A stretch of DNA of 64,000 bases from Sediminibacterium goheungense (GTDB taxonomy: Bacteria > Bacteroidota > Bacteroidia > Chitinophagales > Chitinophagaceae). Location: positions 1,576,050 through 1,640,049 of the forward strand of contig NZ_SNWP01000010.1 of NCBI RefSeq assembly GCF_004361915.1. Reading direction: 5' to 3'. A program made the translations under genes and the position numbers. The notes under the pieces were generated by a model. It worked only from the letters and a program-made list of their open reading frames with translations, had not been told where the DNA came from and ran no database searches. Every line of letters starts with the position of its first letter. Position 1 is the first letter of the stretch. Of the stretch, positions 24,046 through 33,574 are shown one piece after another.

Positions 24046-27000
24046 TTATTCGAGGGTTTTATAATCCTTAAACAATTTCAACTCAATTGTTTCAGCTACA
24101 GAACGAAGTGTTTTCCATTTGGCATCAAACAGGTCATTCGCTTTTTTAATCACTTCACTGATCTTATCTTCTGCCTCTTTCATCAGCCTGTCTTCCTGTT
24201 CACCAGGAATGGCGGTTTTGCCCATCACTGTCTGACGAGCTTCGCCCAATATTCCATTCACAGTCACCTGCGGAATATTTCCATATCCCTGTTTGGTTTG
24301 TGGTTTACCATTCAACATGGTACGGATATCTGTTAAACCATCTCTGATGGGTTTAATGCTCTTGCGGATCGTATCTGCTTTCTTCGCATCCAGATTTGGT
24401 AAGGCTGTTTCAAGTTTATTGAGAATGGTTTCAGCATCTACCATTCTGTCGTTCAGATCACCCAGACGCATGGCACTTTTATTCAGTCTGTCATTGGCTT
24501 TGCGGATGGCGTCACGTACTTCTTTAGGCGTAGGTGCATATGGATCATCGTTCACAACAATCATCACACTATCGCTCAGGTTTCTACCCAAAGTCAGTAC
24601 CACCTTATAGGTTCCGGGATCAACCGGTAATCCAGGGGGCTCGGCATTAAATGCACCGCCACCACCAGCTGCACCTCTTCCTCCACCACCACCGCCACGG
24701 CCACCACCACCGCCGCCAGTGCGAACGCCTTTTCCTTCCATACCCCAATAGTATTTATTCAGACCTGTGTCTGCTTTCGTACGAATGGTACGTACCAGTT
24801 CATTAGCCGCATCAAAAAAGCGGAGGGTTACCGTATCGCTGATTCTGTTTCTTCCGGTATCACTGGCTGTTTTGTTTACAAAGAAACTAATGGGTGCACC
24901 TGCTCTTTTGTTCTCTCCTTCATAAGAACCCCAGATGCTGTATTCAATACCCGATGCCAGTTTACGTTTTGCCTGATAAGCAGGCGGAGGTGCAAAAGCA
25001 GTGAGCTTATTGCTGAATAATTGTCCTTTATTGGCTGCCAGTTTACGCAATGGATTGATATCATCCAGTATATAAATGGCACGACCAAATGTAGCAATTA
25101 CCAGATCAGATTCTCTTTCCTGTATCACCATATCATACGTTGATACAGACGGATATCCATTCTTGAATTGTTGGAAACTGTTGCCATAATCAAAGCTGAT
25201 AAACAGACCCTGTTCCGTGCCTACAAAAATCAGGTTGGGTTCTGTCGGATCCTGTAATACACATAAGGTATATCCGGTTACTTTTTTCTCATCAACTAAA
25301 CTGGTCCAGGTTTTACCAAAATCAGTTGTACGGAATAAATAAGGTTTATTGTTTCCTCTTCTGTAATCGTTCACCACCACATAAGCCTCTCCGGCATTAT
25401 GACGTGATGCACGTATCTGTGGTACCCATGCGCCGGTTGGCATACCGGGTATTTTACCACGGAAATTGGTCCAGGTTTTACCACCATCGGTTGTTAACTG
25501 TACATTACCATCATCCGTTCCTACCCATATCACCCCTTTCTGTTTGGCAGAGGGTTCAATGGCCAGTATGGTACAGTGGTTTTCTGCACCGGTAATATCT
25601 ACTGATAAACCACCATTATTGCTCTGGTCAATTTTAGCACTGTCATTGGTAGTGAGGTCGCCGGAAATCTGTGTCCATGAAGCACCCTTATCTGTACTCA
25701 TATTCAATAACTGACTTCCGTAATAAATGGTTTTTTTATCGAAAGGATCCTGAGCAATGGCTGCATTCCAGTTAAAACGCTGGCGAATACCGGTAGCCGT
25801 TGTAGGAGGACGAATGCTCCAACGCTCTCCTGTGGCAATATTGTAACGACCTACACTTCCACCCTGACTCATACAATAAACCCAGTTTGGATCTTCTGCG
25901 TCGGGCATCACATCAAAACCATCACCGCCGGCAACACCCTGCCAGAAAGCATTGCGGATGCCACTCTGTCTCCATACATATGCCGGACCATGCCAGCTGC
26001 CATTATCCTGCAAACCACCCATTACATTGTATGGAATGTTATTGTCTACATTAATATGATAAAACTGCCCGAGCGGTAATTTCTCATCAAACTGCCAGTT
26101 TTTACCACGATCTCTTGTAATGGCAATACCACCATCATTACCATCAATAATAAAATTGCCATCTTTCGGATGAATCCAGAATGCATGGTGATCGGGGTGG
26201 ATACCTGCATAGGGAATCACTGTTTTAAATGTTTTACCGGCATCCTCACTCACGGTAATGATCTGGTTAATATTGTATAACCTGTTTTCATTGGTAGGAT
26301 CTACGGCGATATCCTGAAAATAAAATGCACGGTTGGTTACAACAGCTGCATCACTATTTACCAGCTCCCAATTAAAACCACCATCATCACTTTTGTATAA
26401 ACCATTCTTGGTTGCTTCTACCAATGCATACACACGTTTGGGATCATTGCGTCCGATGGTAATACCGATACGGCCATAGTCGCCATCAGGCAATCCATGA
26501 GCTTTACCCAGCTTGGTCCAGTTTTTACCACCATCATAGGTTACATAAAAACCGCTGCCCTTGCCACCGCCCTGTAAGCTCCAGGGTGTACGCAGGTGCT
26601 GGTACATGTTTACAAATATTTTATTGGGGTTGGATGGATCCATCACCATATCACCCACACCCGATGTTTCGTTGGTATATAGAATTTTGTTCCAGGTAAT
26701 ACCACCATCGGTTGTTTTATATACACCACGTTCTGGATGTGCAGCAAAAGGATTACCGATGGCTCCTACATACACGATATCGGGGTTGGTTGGATCAATG
26801 AGAATACGATGGATATTGCTGGTTTTCTCCAGACCCATCATTTTCCAGGTCTTTCCACCATCAATACTTTTATACAACCCAGCACCCAGACTGATAGAGT
26901 TACGGGGATTACCTTCACCTGTACCAGCCCATACCACGCTGGGATTGCTTTGTGTAATTGCCACTGCACCTATATTTAAAATAGGCTGTTCATCAAAAAC

Positions 27001-27237
27001 AGGATCCCAGCTGGCACCTCCATTCTCAGTTTTCCATACACCACCACTGGCGGTACCCAGATAAATGATGTTGGGATTGGCCCATACCGCATCAATAGCC
27101 GTAACACGACCACTCATACCTGCCGGACCAATACTGCGGGGCTTTAAATTTTTGAAATGTTTGGAAAGATCTGCCTGTTGGGCAAAAGAAGATATTGCAG
27201 TGCCAAAAAGCATTGCAACAAACAGTAGTTTTCTCAT
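24046..27237 (-). CDS. Large secreted VPS10/BNR-type beta-propeller protein
   Basis: 1063 residues with a signal peptide ending at residue 19 (AISSFAQ). Residues about 30-720 carry many repeated propeller blades with the Asp-box pattern SxDGGKTW (KSIDGGKTWKMMG, KTTDGGITWNKIL, VTYDGGKNWTKLG, TTDGGKTWTNFRG), as in sortilin/VPS10 and sialidase-like proteins. Conserved catalytic residues of sialidases are not evident. Around residue 840-860 lies a Gly/Arg tract that links to a C-terminal part of about 200 residues (DPGTYKVVLTLG..., then helices rich in Lys/Glu). Such proteins are common in Bacteroidota and of unknown function, probably cell-surface or periplasmic. Confidence 0.88.
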   Translation of the reverse strand: MRKLLFVAMLFGTAISSFAQQADLSKHFKNLKPRSIGPAGMSGRVTAIDAVWANPNIIYLGTASGGVWKTENGGASWDPVFDEQPILNIGAVAITQSNPSVVWAGTGEGNPRNSISLGAGLYKSIDGGKTWKMMGLEKTSNIHRILIDPTNPDIVYVGAIGNPFAAHPERGVYKTTDGGITWNKILYTNETSGVGDMVMDPSNPNKIFVNMYQHLRTPWSLQGGGKGSGFYVTYDGGKNWTKLGKAHGLPDGDYGRIGITIGRNDPKRVYALVEATKNGLYKSDDGGFNWELVNSDAAVVTNRAFYFQDIAVDPTNENRLYNINQIITVSEDAGKTFKTVIPYAGIHPDHHAFWIHPKDGNFIIDGNDGGIAITRDRGKNWQFDEKLPLGQFYHINVDNNIPYNVMGGLQDNGSWHGPAYVWRQSGIRNAFWQGVAGGDGFDVMPDAEDPNWVYCMSQGGSVGRYNIATGERWSIRPPTTATGIRQRFNWNAAIAQDPFDKKTIYYGSQLLNMSTDKGASWTQISGDLTTNDSAKIDQSNNGGLSVDITGAENHCTILAIEPSAKQKGVIWVGTDDGNVQLTTDGGKTWTNFRGKIPGMPTGAWVPQIRASRHNAGEAYVVVNDYRRGNNKPYLFRTTDFGKTWTSLVDEKKVTGYTLCVLQDPTEPNLIFVGTEQGLFISFDYGNSFQQFKNGYPSVSTYDMVIQERESDLVIATFGRAIYILDDINPLRKLAANKGQLFSNKLTAFAPPPAYQAKRKLASGIEYSIWGSYEGENKRAGAPISFFVNKTASDTGRNRISDTVTLRFFDAANELVRTIRTKADTGLNKYYWGMEGKGVRTGGGGGGRGGGGGGRGAAGGGGAFNAEPPGLPVDPGTYKVVLTLGRNLSDSVMIVVNDDPYAPTPKEVRDAIRKANDRLNKSAMRLGDLNDRMVDAETILNKLETALPNLDAKKADTIRKSIKPIRDGLTDIRTMLNGKPQTKQGYGNIPQVTVNGILGEARQTVMGKTAIPGEQEDRLMKEAEDKISEVIKKANDLFDAKWKTLRSVAETIELKLFKDYKTLE

Positions 27238-27310
27238 TCAATTGGTTTTTGGAATCCGGAATTTCCGAAATGCAGCGCAGTTTGCCAAATATCAGGGATG
27301 GTTGGTTGAG

Positions 27311-27460
27311 GAGGGAGACCGAAAGACCGAAAGTCCGGAAGATGATACATTAGTAGTAAAACCACAGTGGTAAAGGAGTACGGCACAGTATTACACGGAG
27401 GTTGCTTTACTGAATCGATCACCTTGCGGACTTCCGGTCTCCCGGACTTTAAGACTTTCA
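27311..27460. repeat. Nested composite palindrome, locus 1
   Basis: Outer arms built of 8-base units GACCGAAA GACCGAAA GTCCGGAA (27317-27341) and an imperfect complement (27426-27457); inside lies a copy of the CCACAGTGG / ACACGGAGG palindrome (27357-27402). The same architecture recurs at 61668-61861. It sits in the divergent region between the VPS10-like and DUF5690 genes. Confidence 0.85.
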
Positions 27461-27488
27461 TCTTATATTTAAATTTCAACTGCTACGT

Positions 27489-28742
27489 TTGAAAAACACT
27501 TTTGTAAAAGGATCCCCGATTCAAGTAGGCCTATATGCAGCGTTGGCTGCTTTTCTTACGTATACCATGATTTTTGGATTTCGCAAGTCTTTTACCGTAT
27601 GTACATTCGATGGCATGACCGTTGGCAGCCTCAGTTATAAAACGGTACTTGTACTCAGCCAGATGCTGGGTTACCTCGCTGCTAAATTTTATGGCATTAA
27701 ATTCATCGCCGAACTAAAACGTTTTGGTAGAAATAAAATCATACTCATCTTAGTGGGTATAGGCTGGTTGGCCTGGTTATGCTTTGCACTGATACCGGCA
27801 CCTTACAATATTCCTTTTTTATTCATCAATGGTTTTCCATTAGGCATGTTATGGGGTGTGGTATTTTCTTATGTGGAAGGAAGAAGAAGTACAGATTTTA
27901 TCGGTGCCGCACTGGCAGTTAGTTTTATTTTCTCCTCAGGTTTTGTAAAGTCTGTAGGTGGATGGCTGCTTCAACTCGGTATTTCAGAATTCTGGGTGCC
28001 TTTCTGTACCGGATTGGTATTTGCATTGCCCCTATTATTTTTCATCTACCTGATGGAACGCATCCCCCCTCCTGATACAGCAGATGAAGAATCAAGAATG
28101 AGCAGGATACCGATGAGTAGTGAGCAAAGAAAATTATTCATCAGGCAATTTTTGCCCGGTTTGATTGCCTGTATATTTATTTATGCTTTTGCCACACTGT
28201 TCCGTGATATCCGCGATAATTTCAGTGCCGATATGTGGAAAGAAATGGGCTACCTGAACCAGCCTGCTATTTTCGCTAAAACAGAAACACCGATTACACT
28301 TATTATTCTGGTACTGATCGGCAGCATGGTCATGATTAAAAATAGTTTTAAAGCGCTGATGATAGCACATGTACTCATTGCTGCCGGATTTATACTGGCG
28401 GGTGTCAGCACCTGGTTATTTACCCATGAAATCGTTTCGCCGATGTGGTGGATGATTCTTGTAGGACTTGGCCTGTACATGGTATACATTCCCTTTAACT
28501 CTGTTTTTTTTGAAAGAATGATTGCGGCTTTCCGGTTCACCGGTAATGTAGGGTTTCTGATTTACCTCGCAGATTCATTCGGTTACCTGGGTAGTGTAAG
28601 TGTGCTCCTGAGTAAAGAAATTTTTAAAGTACAATTAAACTGGGTAGCTTTTTTTTCCAATAGTGTGATGATTTTATCAGTAGCAGGTGTACTTATTACG
28701 GTATATGCAGGATATTACTTCTGGAAAAAGAAACCTGTATAA
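27489..28742 (+). CDS. DUF5690 family multipass membrane protein
   Basis: 417 residues, about twelve membrane helices. The start is TTG at 27489; the first internal ATG would remove part of the first helix. The pattern GLYAALAAFLTYTMIFGFRKSFTVCTF, PFLFINGFPLGMLWGVVFSYVEGRRSTDFIGAAL and the later GVSTWLF ... NSVFFERMIAAFRFTGNVGFLIYLADSFGYLGSVSVLL fits DUF5690, an MFS-related family restricted mainly to Bacteroidota. Transport function is inferred from fold only. The threonine-aldolase-like gene follows after 43 bases on the same strand. Confidence 0.88.
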   Translation: MKNTFVKGSPIQVGLYAALAAFLTYTMIFGFRKSFTVCTFDGMTVGSLSYKTVLVLSQMLGYLAAKFYGIKFIAELKRFGRNKIILILVGIGWLAWLCFALIPAPYNIPFLFINGFPLGMLWGVVFSYVEGRRSTDFIGAALAVSFIFSSGFVKSVGGWLLQLGISEFWVPFCTGLVFALPLLFFIYLMERIPPPDTADEESRMSRIPMSSEQRKLFIRQFLPGLIACIFIYAFATLFRDIRDNFSADMWKEMGYLNQPAIFAKTETPITLIILVLIGSMVMIKNSFKALMIAHVLIAAGFILAGVSTWLFTHEIVSPMWWMILVGLGLYMVYIPFNSVFFERMIAAFRFTGNVGFLIYLADSFGYLGSVSVLLSKEIFKVQLNWVAFFSNSVMILSVAGVLITVYAGYYFWKKKPV

Positions 28743-28785
28743 AGCGTTCTGTTAATCATATTCGTTTACCACTTATACGTTGTTT

Positions 28786-29964
28786 ATGTCCTCTATCAAC
28801 CGAAGAAATTTTCTACGTAGTTCAGGCGGCATCGCTATCCCTGCAGTATTGCCTTTATCTGGTTTACTGGGCAATGACCGTCAGCAACAGAGCGATTTGC
28901 CCACCCATCCGCAGGTTAAGTTTTTTGGTGATGGTGAAATGTATGAGCCTTCAGACTATATAAGGATTTTGGCAGAAGCTGATAAAACAGTTGCTATTGC
29001 TAAAGACCGTTACGGTGTGGGCGGCGTAGTAGAAGCGCTGGAAAAAAAATTTACAGTACTCACCGGTAAAGAGAAAGCCATTTTCATGCCCAGTGGTACA
29101 TTGGCCAATCAATTGGCGATTGCTGTACTAAGTGGTAATAAAAGCAAAGTATTTGTTCAGGAAACCAGCCATGTATTTCGTGATGAGGCTGATGCCGGAC
29201 AATCTGTTTTTCAAAAAAGACTGATACCGCTTGCCAAAGAAGAACCTTTTTTTACCGCTGCACAACTTCAGAAAACAATAGATGATATGGGTAATGCAGA
29301 AGCCTTTCTTACAGGCTTTGGTGCGGTGTCTATTGAAAATCCTGTACGGAGAGCGGATGGCAGGATGGTGCCCATCCATGAAATTAAACAGATCAGAAAA
29401 TATTGTCTGGAGAAAAAAATACCCATGCACCTCGATGGTGCCAGACTCTATATAGCATCGGCATGGTCGGGTATTTCCATACAGGAATATAGTCAGTATT
29501 TCGATACAGTGTACATCTCATTGTACAAATACCTCGGTGCCAGTGCTGGTGCCATGCTTTGTGGTGATGCCGCTGTAATTGACCAGATGAGTCATCTCAT
29601 TAAAATTCACGGTGGCTCCATGTATGGCAACTGGACCAATGCAGCCATGGCTTTACACAGAATGGAGGGAGCAGAAAAAAGATTTGCGGATGCTAAGAAG
29701 CTGGGAGAAGAACTATTCAACGCATTGAATAAAACAGGAAGGTTTAGTATTCAGCCCTTGGATAATGGCACCAATATTTACCGCTTGACTGTTGCAAAAA
29801 ATATAGATGGAAAAAATTTACAGATCCAACTCAACCAACAATTCAATATAAGAATACCCAGACCGGATAACAATAATGAGGCACTGATTTCGGTGAATGA
29901 AACGATTTTGTACCAGCCACTTGATTATTTGATCAACTCATTTTCAAAAGCCGGACTGGGATAA
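28786..29964 (+). CDS. Threonine-aldolase-like PLP enzyme with Tat-type signal
   Basis: 392 residues from the ATG at 28786. The N-terminus INRRNFLRSSGGIAIPAVLPL has the twin-arginine pattern, so export is likely. The rest is fold-type I: MPSGTLANQLAIAVL (PLP phosphate loop), HLDGARLYIAS (Asp contacting the pyridine nitrogen), and SLYKYLGASAGAMLCG (the schiff-base Lys region), matching the beta-eliminating lyase/threonine aldolase family. An exported aldolase is unusual; either periplasmic activity or an atypical substrate is implied. It follows the DUF5690 gene closely. Confidence 0.87.
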   Translation: MSSINRRNFLRSSGGIAIPAVLPLSGLLGNDRQQQSDLPTHPQVKFFGDGEMYEPSDYIRILAEADKTVAIAKDRYGVGGVVEALEKKFTVLTGKEKAIFMPSGTLANQLAIAVLSGNKSKVFVQETSHVFRDEADAGQSVFQKRLIPLAKEEPFFTAAQLQKTIDDMGNAEAFLTGFGAVSIENPVRRADGRMVPIHEIKQIRKYCLEKKIPMHLDGARLYIASAWSGISIQEYSQYFDTVYISLYKYLGASAGAMLCGDAAVIDQMSHLIKIHGGSMYGNWTNAAMALHRMEGAEKRFADAKKLGEELFNALNKTGRFSIQPLDNGTNIYRLTVAKNIDGKNLQIQLNQQFNIRIPRPDNNNEALISVNETILYQPLDYLINSFSKAGLG

Positions 29965-29970
29965 AACGGA

Positions 29971-30019
29971 TTATTTGATGAGCTATGATATACTTAGCAG
30001 ATCATAGCTCATCAAATAA
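29971..30019. terminator. 19-bp inverted repeat between convergent genes
   Basis: TTATTTGATGAGCTATGAT (29971-29989) and its exact complement (30001-30019), loop 11 bases. It lies six bases after the aldolase stop and nine bases from the msrB stop. Likely bidirectional transcript end; also belongs to the class of long gene-end palindromes seen through the window. Confidence 0.8.
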
Positions 30020-30027
30020 AATCATAA

Positions 30028-30591
30028 CTAATCCAAGTTCTTTTTTTCATATTTCTTCTTTGCCTCTTCTGCCTTCTCAAAATCCAAAACCACACCATTA
30101 ATACAATAACGTAATCCGGTTGGTGGTGGGCCATCTTCAAATACATGTCCTAAATGGCTTTTGCAACGGCCGCACTGTACTTCTGTTCTTACCATTCCGT
30201 GAGTATTATCGGGCAGGTAAATAATAGAGCTTTTGGTAATGGGCTCATAAAAGCTGGGCCATCCACAACCACTATCGAATTTGGTATCGCTTTTAAACAG
30301 TGCATTGCCACAAACTGCGCAATAGTAGGTGCCTATTTCCTTAAAGTTTTCAAACTTACTGGTCCAGGGCCGCTCAGTACCTTTCTGGCGGGCGATATAA
30401 TACACTTCAGGTGAAAGAATTTTTTTCCATTCATCTTCCTTCAGAACCACTTTCGATTTATCGGTCCGGGAATATACCGGGTTATTATTTTTTTCTGTGC
30501 TGTCCATTTTTGTTTGTTTCGATGGGGTATTTTGAGAATAACAACCCTGAATAATGAATGTTGACAGGGCTATTGTGAATAAGAACTTCAT
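30028..30591 (-). CDS. msrB: Peptide-methionine (R)-S-oxide reductase, lipoprotein
   Basis: 187 residues with a lipoprotein signal (TFIIQGC, Cys17). The MsrB domain has both zinc CxxC pairs ([10 protein letters not shown] and [10 protein letters not shown]), the [14 protein letters not shown] segment and the catalytic-Cys segment [11 protein letters not shown] near the C-terminus. It reduces methionine-R-sulfoxide in proteins; the lipoprotein signal places it in the periplasm, where it would protect or repair envelope proteins. The usual sequence of the catalytic loop is RYCINS, here RYCING. Confidence 0.95.
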   Translation of the reverse strand: MKFLFTIALSTFIIQGCYSQNTPSKQTKMDSTEKNNNPVYSRTDKSKVVLKEDEWKKILSPEVYYIARQKGTERPWTSKFENFKEIGTYYCAVCGNALFKSDTKFDSGCGWPSFYEPITKSSIIYLPDNTHGMVRTEVQCGRCKSHLGHVFEDGPPPTGLRYCINGVVLDFEKAEEAKKKYEKKNLD

Positions 30592-30737
30592 ATGCTAAAA
30601 CTTTTGATACATTAAAATTACGTTTATAGGCGCCGAAAAGTTTGCATCATTACTGACGAACACCTGTTTTTTTCCTTACAAATGGGTTTTATTCAATGTT
30701 TTAATGCTTTGTTAAATGTTTTTTAAGGCTTTGGGCT

Positions 30738-30745
30738 TATATTTG
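30738..30745 (+). promoter_or_regulatory. Candidate -7 box of adk
   Basis: TATATTTG fits TAnnTTTG and lies 25 bases before the adk ATG. A TTTG at 30708 is too far to be a standard -33 element. Confidence 0.4.
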
Positions 30746-30770
30746 TAACTCACGCAAGGTTAGTTAGTAC

Positions 30771-31352
30771 ATGTTTAATATTATTCTGTTTGGACCTCCC
30801 GGCAGTGGAAAAGGTACGCAAAGTGAAAAACTGATCGCTACCTACGGATTAAAACACCTCTCGACCGGCGATTTATTACGCAGTGAAATAGCAGCCCAAA
30901 CCCCTCTTGGACTGGAAGCTAAGTCTTTTATGGATAAGGGCCAGCTGGTTCCTGATGAAGTCGTAATCGGAATGATCAGTTCTGCCCTCGACCAAAACCC
31001 TCAGGCCAAAGGTTTCCTCTTTGATGGGTTTCCCCGTACCGAAGCACAAAGTATTGCGCTGGACAAACTCCTTAAGCTCAAACAAACAGAAATCGGAGTG
31101 GTACTGGCACTTGACGTAAGCGAGGAAGAACTCGTGAAACGCCTGCTCAACCGTGGTAAAACCAGTGGCCGAAGCGATGATACCAATGAAACCGTAATTC
31201 GTGCACGCATTACTGAATACCAGCAAAAAACGACCGTTGTAGCCAATTACTACGCCGGCTTCGATAAAGTGGTACACATTAAAGGTGAAGGTACTGTTGA
31301 TGAAATATTTGCTTCGCTACGCAGCGAGATAGACCAAAGACTGTCTTTATAA
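30771..31352 (+). CDS. adk: Adenylate kinase (short form)
   Basis: 193 residues. P-loop GPPGSGKGT (residues 8-16), HLSTGDLLRSEI, DGFPRTEAQ, and the arginines of the LID region (RGKTSGRSDDTNETVIRARI). The LID lacks the four-Cys zinc site of long-form enzymes, as usual in Bacteroidota. It catalyses ATP + AMP to 2 ADP in the cytoplasm and is essential. The gene is a single unit with its own terminator at 31391-31417. Confidence 0.97.
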   Translation: MFNIILFGPPGSGKGTQSEKLIATYGLKHLSTGDLLRSEIAAQTPLGLEAKSFMDKGQLVPDEVVIGMISSALDQNPQAKGFLFDGFPRTEAQSIALDKLLKLKQTEIGVVLALDVSEEELVKRLLNRGKTSGRSDDTNETVIRARITEYQQKTTVVANYYAGFDKVVHIKGEGTVDEIFASLRSEIDQRLSL

Positions 31353-31390
31353 AGATACATAAAGTTTTTTACAACCAACAACCAACTGCG

Positions 31391-31423
31391 ATCCCGTCAT
31401 ACCAGCTATGATGGGATTTTTTA
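31391..31423 (+). terminator. Intrinsic terminator of adk
   Basis: Stem ATCCCGTCATA/TATGATGGGAT (one G-U pair) with a 5-base loop and then TTTTTT. About 40 bases after the stop codon. Confidence 0.85.
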
Positions 31424-31534
31424 TGTATAAATTCGACAAAACACTGTTAAAGCTTTGTGTATTGGGTTTTCAGCTTGTTCATACTCCCTAATTTTGCAGT
31501 CCCCCCGTTGTTGTGGTGCGGATAAATGGTGTGT

Positions 31535-32272
31535 ATGAACAAACAACAGAAAAAATCTCTTTTCAGCGCAGTTATCTCAGCTTTACTCATTTCCCTGGTT
31601 TTTAGCCTCACTGGCTATACGGTAAAAACATCTCCAGCCAGCAAATCAATCACCAGGCCGACCTATCATGATGCCATAACGGAAGACGCTTTGAATTTAT
31701 ATGAAACATTGGACCTTGATAAACTTGGTCTGTCAAGACAGGCGCTGCTTTATGCACTGAAAGGATATAAAAAACTACAGGAAAAAGGTCAGCTTACCAA
31801 TGATGCCATCTTATCTGTTATCGATTTCAGTTTGCCTTCTACGCAAAAGCGCTTTTTTGTAATTGATCTTACCAACGATCGCTTACTCTATCATACCTAT
31901 GTATCGCATGGAAAAAATTCGGGTAAGCTGGTAGCACAACGTTTTTCGAACCGAAGCAGCAGTTACCAGAGCAGCCTTGGATTTTATACTACAGGACCCA
32001 CTTATATCGGCAAACATGGTTTTTCGCTCCGCTTAGTAGGCCAAGAAAAAGGCATTAACGATAAAGCCCTGCAAAGAGGTATTGTAATACACAGTGCCGA
32101 TTATGCAAGTGAAACATTTGCACGTCAGCAGGGTTATCTGGGAAGGAGCCAGGGCTGCCCGGCTATTCCCGAAGAAGTGCATAAAGACTTGATTCAAACC
32201 ATTCAGAATGGTTCCTGTCTTTTTATTTATTCGCCTGCAGCGGTTTATAGCAGACAATCGAAACTGATTTAA
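31535..32272 (+). CDS. L,D-transpeptidase-like murein protein
   Basis: 245 residues, start placed at MNKQQKK; an in-frame ATG three codons upstream is also possible. N-terminal hydrophobic segment (about 8-30) acts as signal or anchor. The domain contains FFVIDLTNDRLLYHTYVSHGKNSG, FYTTGPTYIGKHGFSLRLVG and the active-site segment IVIHSADYASE ... YLGRSQGCPAIP with the His and catalytic Cys of the YkuD fold. It should cross-link or edit peptidoglycan in the periplasm. A TAATTTTG -7 box lies at 31489-31496. Confidence 0.88.
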   Translation: MNKQQKKSLFSAVISALLISLVFSLTGYTVKTSPASKSITRPTYHDAITEDALNLYETLDLDKLGLSRQALLYALKGYKKLQEKGQLTNDAILSVIDFSLPSTQKRFFVIDLTNDRLLYHTYVSHGKNSGKLVAQRFSNRSSSYQSSLGFYTTGPTYIGKHGFSLRLVGQEKGINDKALQRGIVIHSADYASETFARQQGYLGRSQGCPAIPEEVHKDLIQTIQNGSCLFIYSPAAVYSRQSKLI

Positions 32273-32278
32273 TGTTTA

Positions 32279-32343
32279 CCGGACTTCAATCCGGTGCAGG
32301 GATTGAATTGCTGGCAACTACTTTGCCAGCCTACGCTTACGTG
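32279..32343. repeat. Three consecutive short hairpins
   Basis: ACCGGA/TCCGGT (about 32280-32297), GCTGGCAA/TTTGCCAGC (32310-32331), TACGC/GCGTA (32333-32347). The layout resembles the hairpin cluster at 10487-10547 though the sequences differ. It directly follows the L,D-transpeptidase gene. No U run, so not a simple terminator. Confidence 0.6.
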
Positions 32344-32591
32344 CGTACAAACCCAATTATTTCATTTCAATCATGATCTTTTACAGGATTTCTTTCGTGC
32401 TGTCCAGACTTTCAAAGTGTACAATATACATTTCTGAAAATTTTCTTTATGACTGTCATCATCTAAAACGATGCAGCATATTTCAGTCCGGTGAAACCAC
32501 ACACATTTTCCTTATCATTTGTTTTAACCGAATATCATATTTTAACAAGTTATTGCCCTGTCTGCTTGTCTACCTTTAGTCAATAGCAGCC
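32344..32591. other. Non-coding region upstream of the AraC gene
   Basis: About 250 bases without a credible gene. A TACCTTTA element at 32571-32578 is close to the -7 consensus and would give a short leader for the AraC-type gene. A 68-codon frame here has no sign of being real. Confidence 0.4.
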
Positions 32592-33476
32592 ATGCAACAC
32601 GTAGAATTTTTTCACACCGACCACTTCAACCAAAACTATCAGCGTCAAAGAGCTGATGAGTCTATTTCTTATTTTATCGACTTTTTCTGGGAAACCGATT
32701 TTGATGAGCTATGGAACCTCTACCCGAAAGGGTTTTCAGATGCGCTCTTTCCCAATACTGGTTATACTTACCTGCTCAACCTGGGTACGCCCTTTGTTAT
32801 GCAGGTCGGTGATAAAAAGTTTGATATGAAAACAGATGGTTTTCTTCCACGTCATCGTGCTATAGAATGCTATCACCAGCCTGGTAATAAACTGTTTGGT
32901 ATTAAGTTCAAGATATCGCCTGTTATTTTTGAGAAGAAAATTAATTTTTCCGAGTACAGAGAATATATTTTTCCACTCAGTTACCTGATGGATGCAAATA
33001 TTCTTGCTGCCGTAAAAAAAGCAGGCAATTTTGGTGAACGGGTAGATTTACTTACACAGTATTTCGATAAAATTATCCGGCAGTATTCAGGTTCTCTCAA
33101 ACCAATTCAGATTGTATCTGAGATACTTGCACACTGCGAAAACAAACGCGACTTTATTACACCTGTTGAGGATTATGCCAAACAATACGGTGTTTCCTCA
33201 CGTACTTTACAACGTTATTTTGAAACAGCTACCAGCATCAGTACCAAAACGGCTATACAAATCATGCGTATACGGAAAGCAACGGAACACCTGGTAAGCG
33301 ATCCCGATACTTTCAAAAGTTCCGACTATGGTTATTACGACCATAGCCATTTCTATAAACATCTGAAAAGTTTTCTGCAAAAAAACACACTGAAAAAATT
33401 ACAGCCCCACCTGAAACTGCTGGAAAAGCTTCATAGCAAACATAAGAGTGAATGGTCAATGGTGAATGGTGAATGA
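32592..33476 (+). CDS. AraC-family regulator with repeat-derived C-terminus
   Basis: 294 residues. The first ~160 residues fit the DUF6597 sensing domain of Bacteroidota AraC proteins (YFIDFFWETDF..., LFPNTGYTYLLNLG, HQPGNKLFGIKFKI), and residues 185-275 are the double HTH (DYAKQYGVSSRTLQRYFETATSIST ... YGYYDHSHFYKHLKSFL). It should be a transcriptional regulator of an unknown target. The last nine residues (SEWSMVNGE) and the TGA stop are encoded by the GTGAATGGT repeat, so the native C-terminus probably ended near residue 285. Confidence 0.88.
   Translation: MQHVEFFHTDHFNQNYQRQRADESISYFIDFFWETDFDELWNLYPKGFSDALFPNTGYTYLLNLGTPFVMQVGDKKFDMKTDGFLPRHRAIECYHQPGNKLFGIKFKISPVIFEKKINFSEYREYIFPLSYLMDANILAAVKKAGNFGERVDLLTQYFDKIIRQYSGSLKPIQIVSEILAHCENKRDFITPVEDYAKQYGVSSRTLQRYFETATSISTKTAIQIMRIRKATEHLVSDPDTFKSSDYGYYDHSHFYKHLKSFLQKNTLKKLQPHLKLLEKLHSKHKSEWSMVNGE
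33448..33475. repeat. GTGAATG repeat encoding the AraC protein end
   Basis: Four 7-base units GTGAATG GTCAATG GTGAATG GTGAATG. It lies inside the coding region and supplies the stop codon (TGA). Confidence 0.9.
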
Positions 33477-33574
33477 GTTTTTTCCGTTAGATATAACATG
33501 TGAGAAAAATATACCCTTAGATATTTTAGTTAGAGATTGATATCTGCCTCTACTTATTTCCTGATGTATAAATA

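Noticed and set aside
32373..32579. 68-codon frame between the L,D-transpeptidase and AraC genes
   Set aside because: Composition is not protein-like, no homology pattern recognised, and it lies in the probable promoter region.
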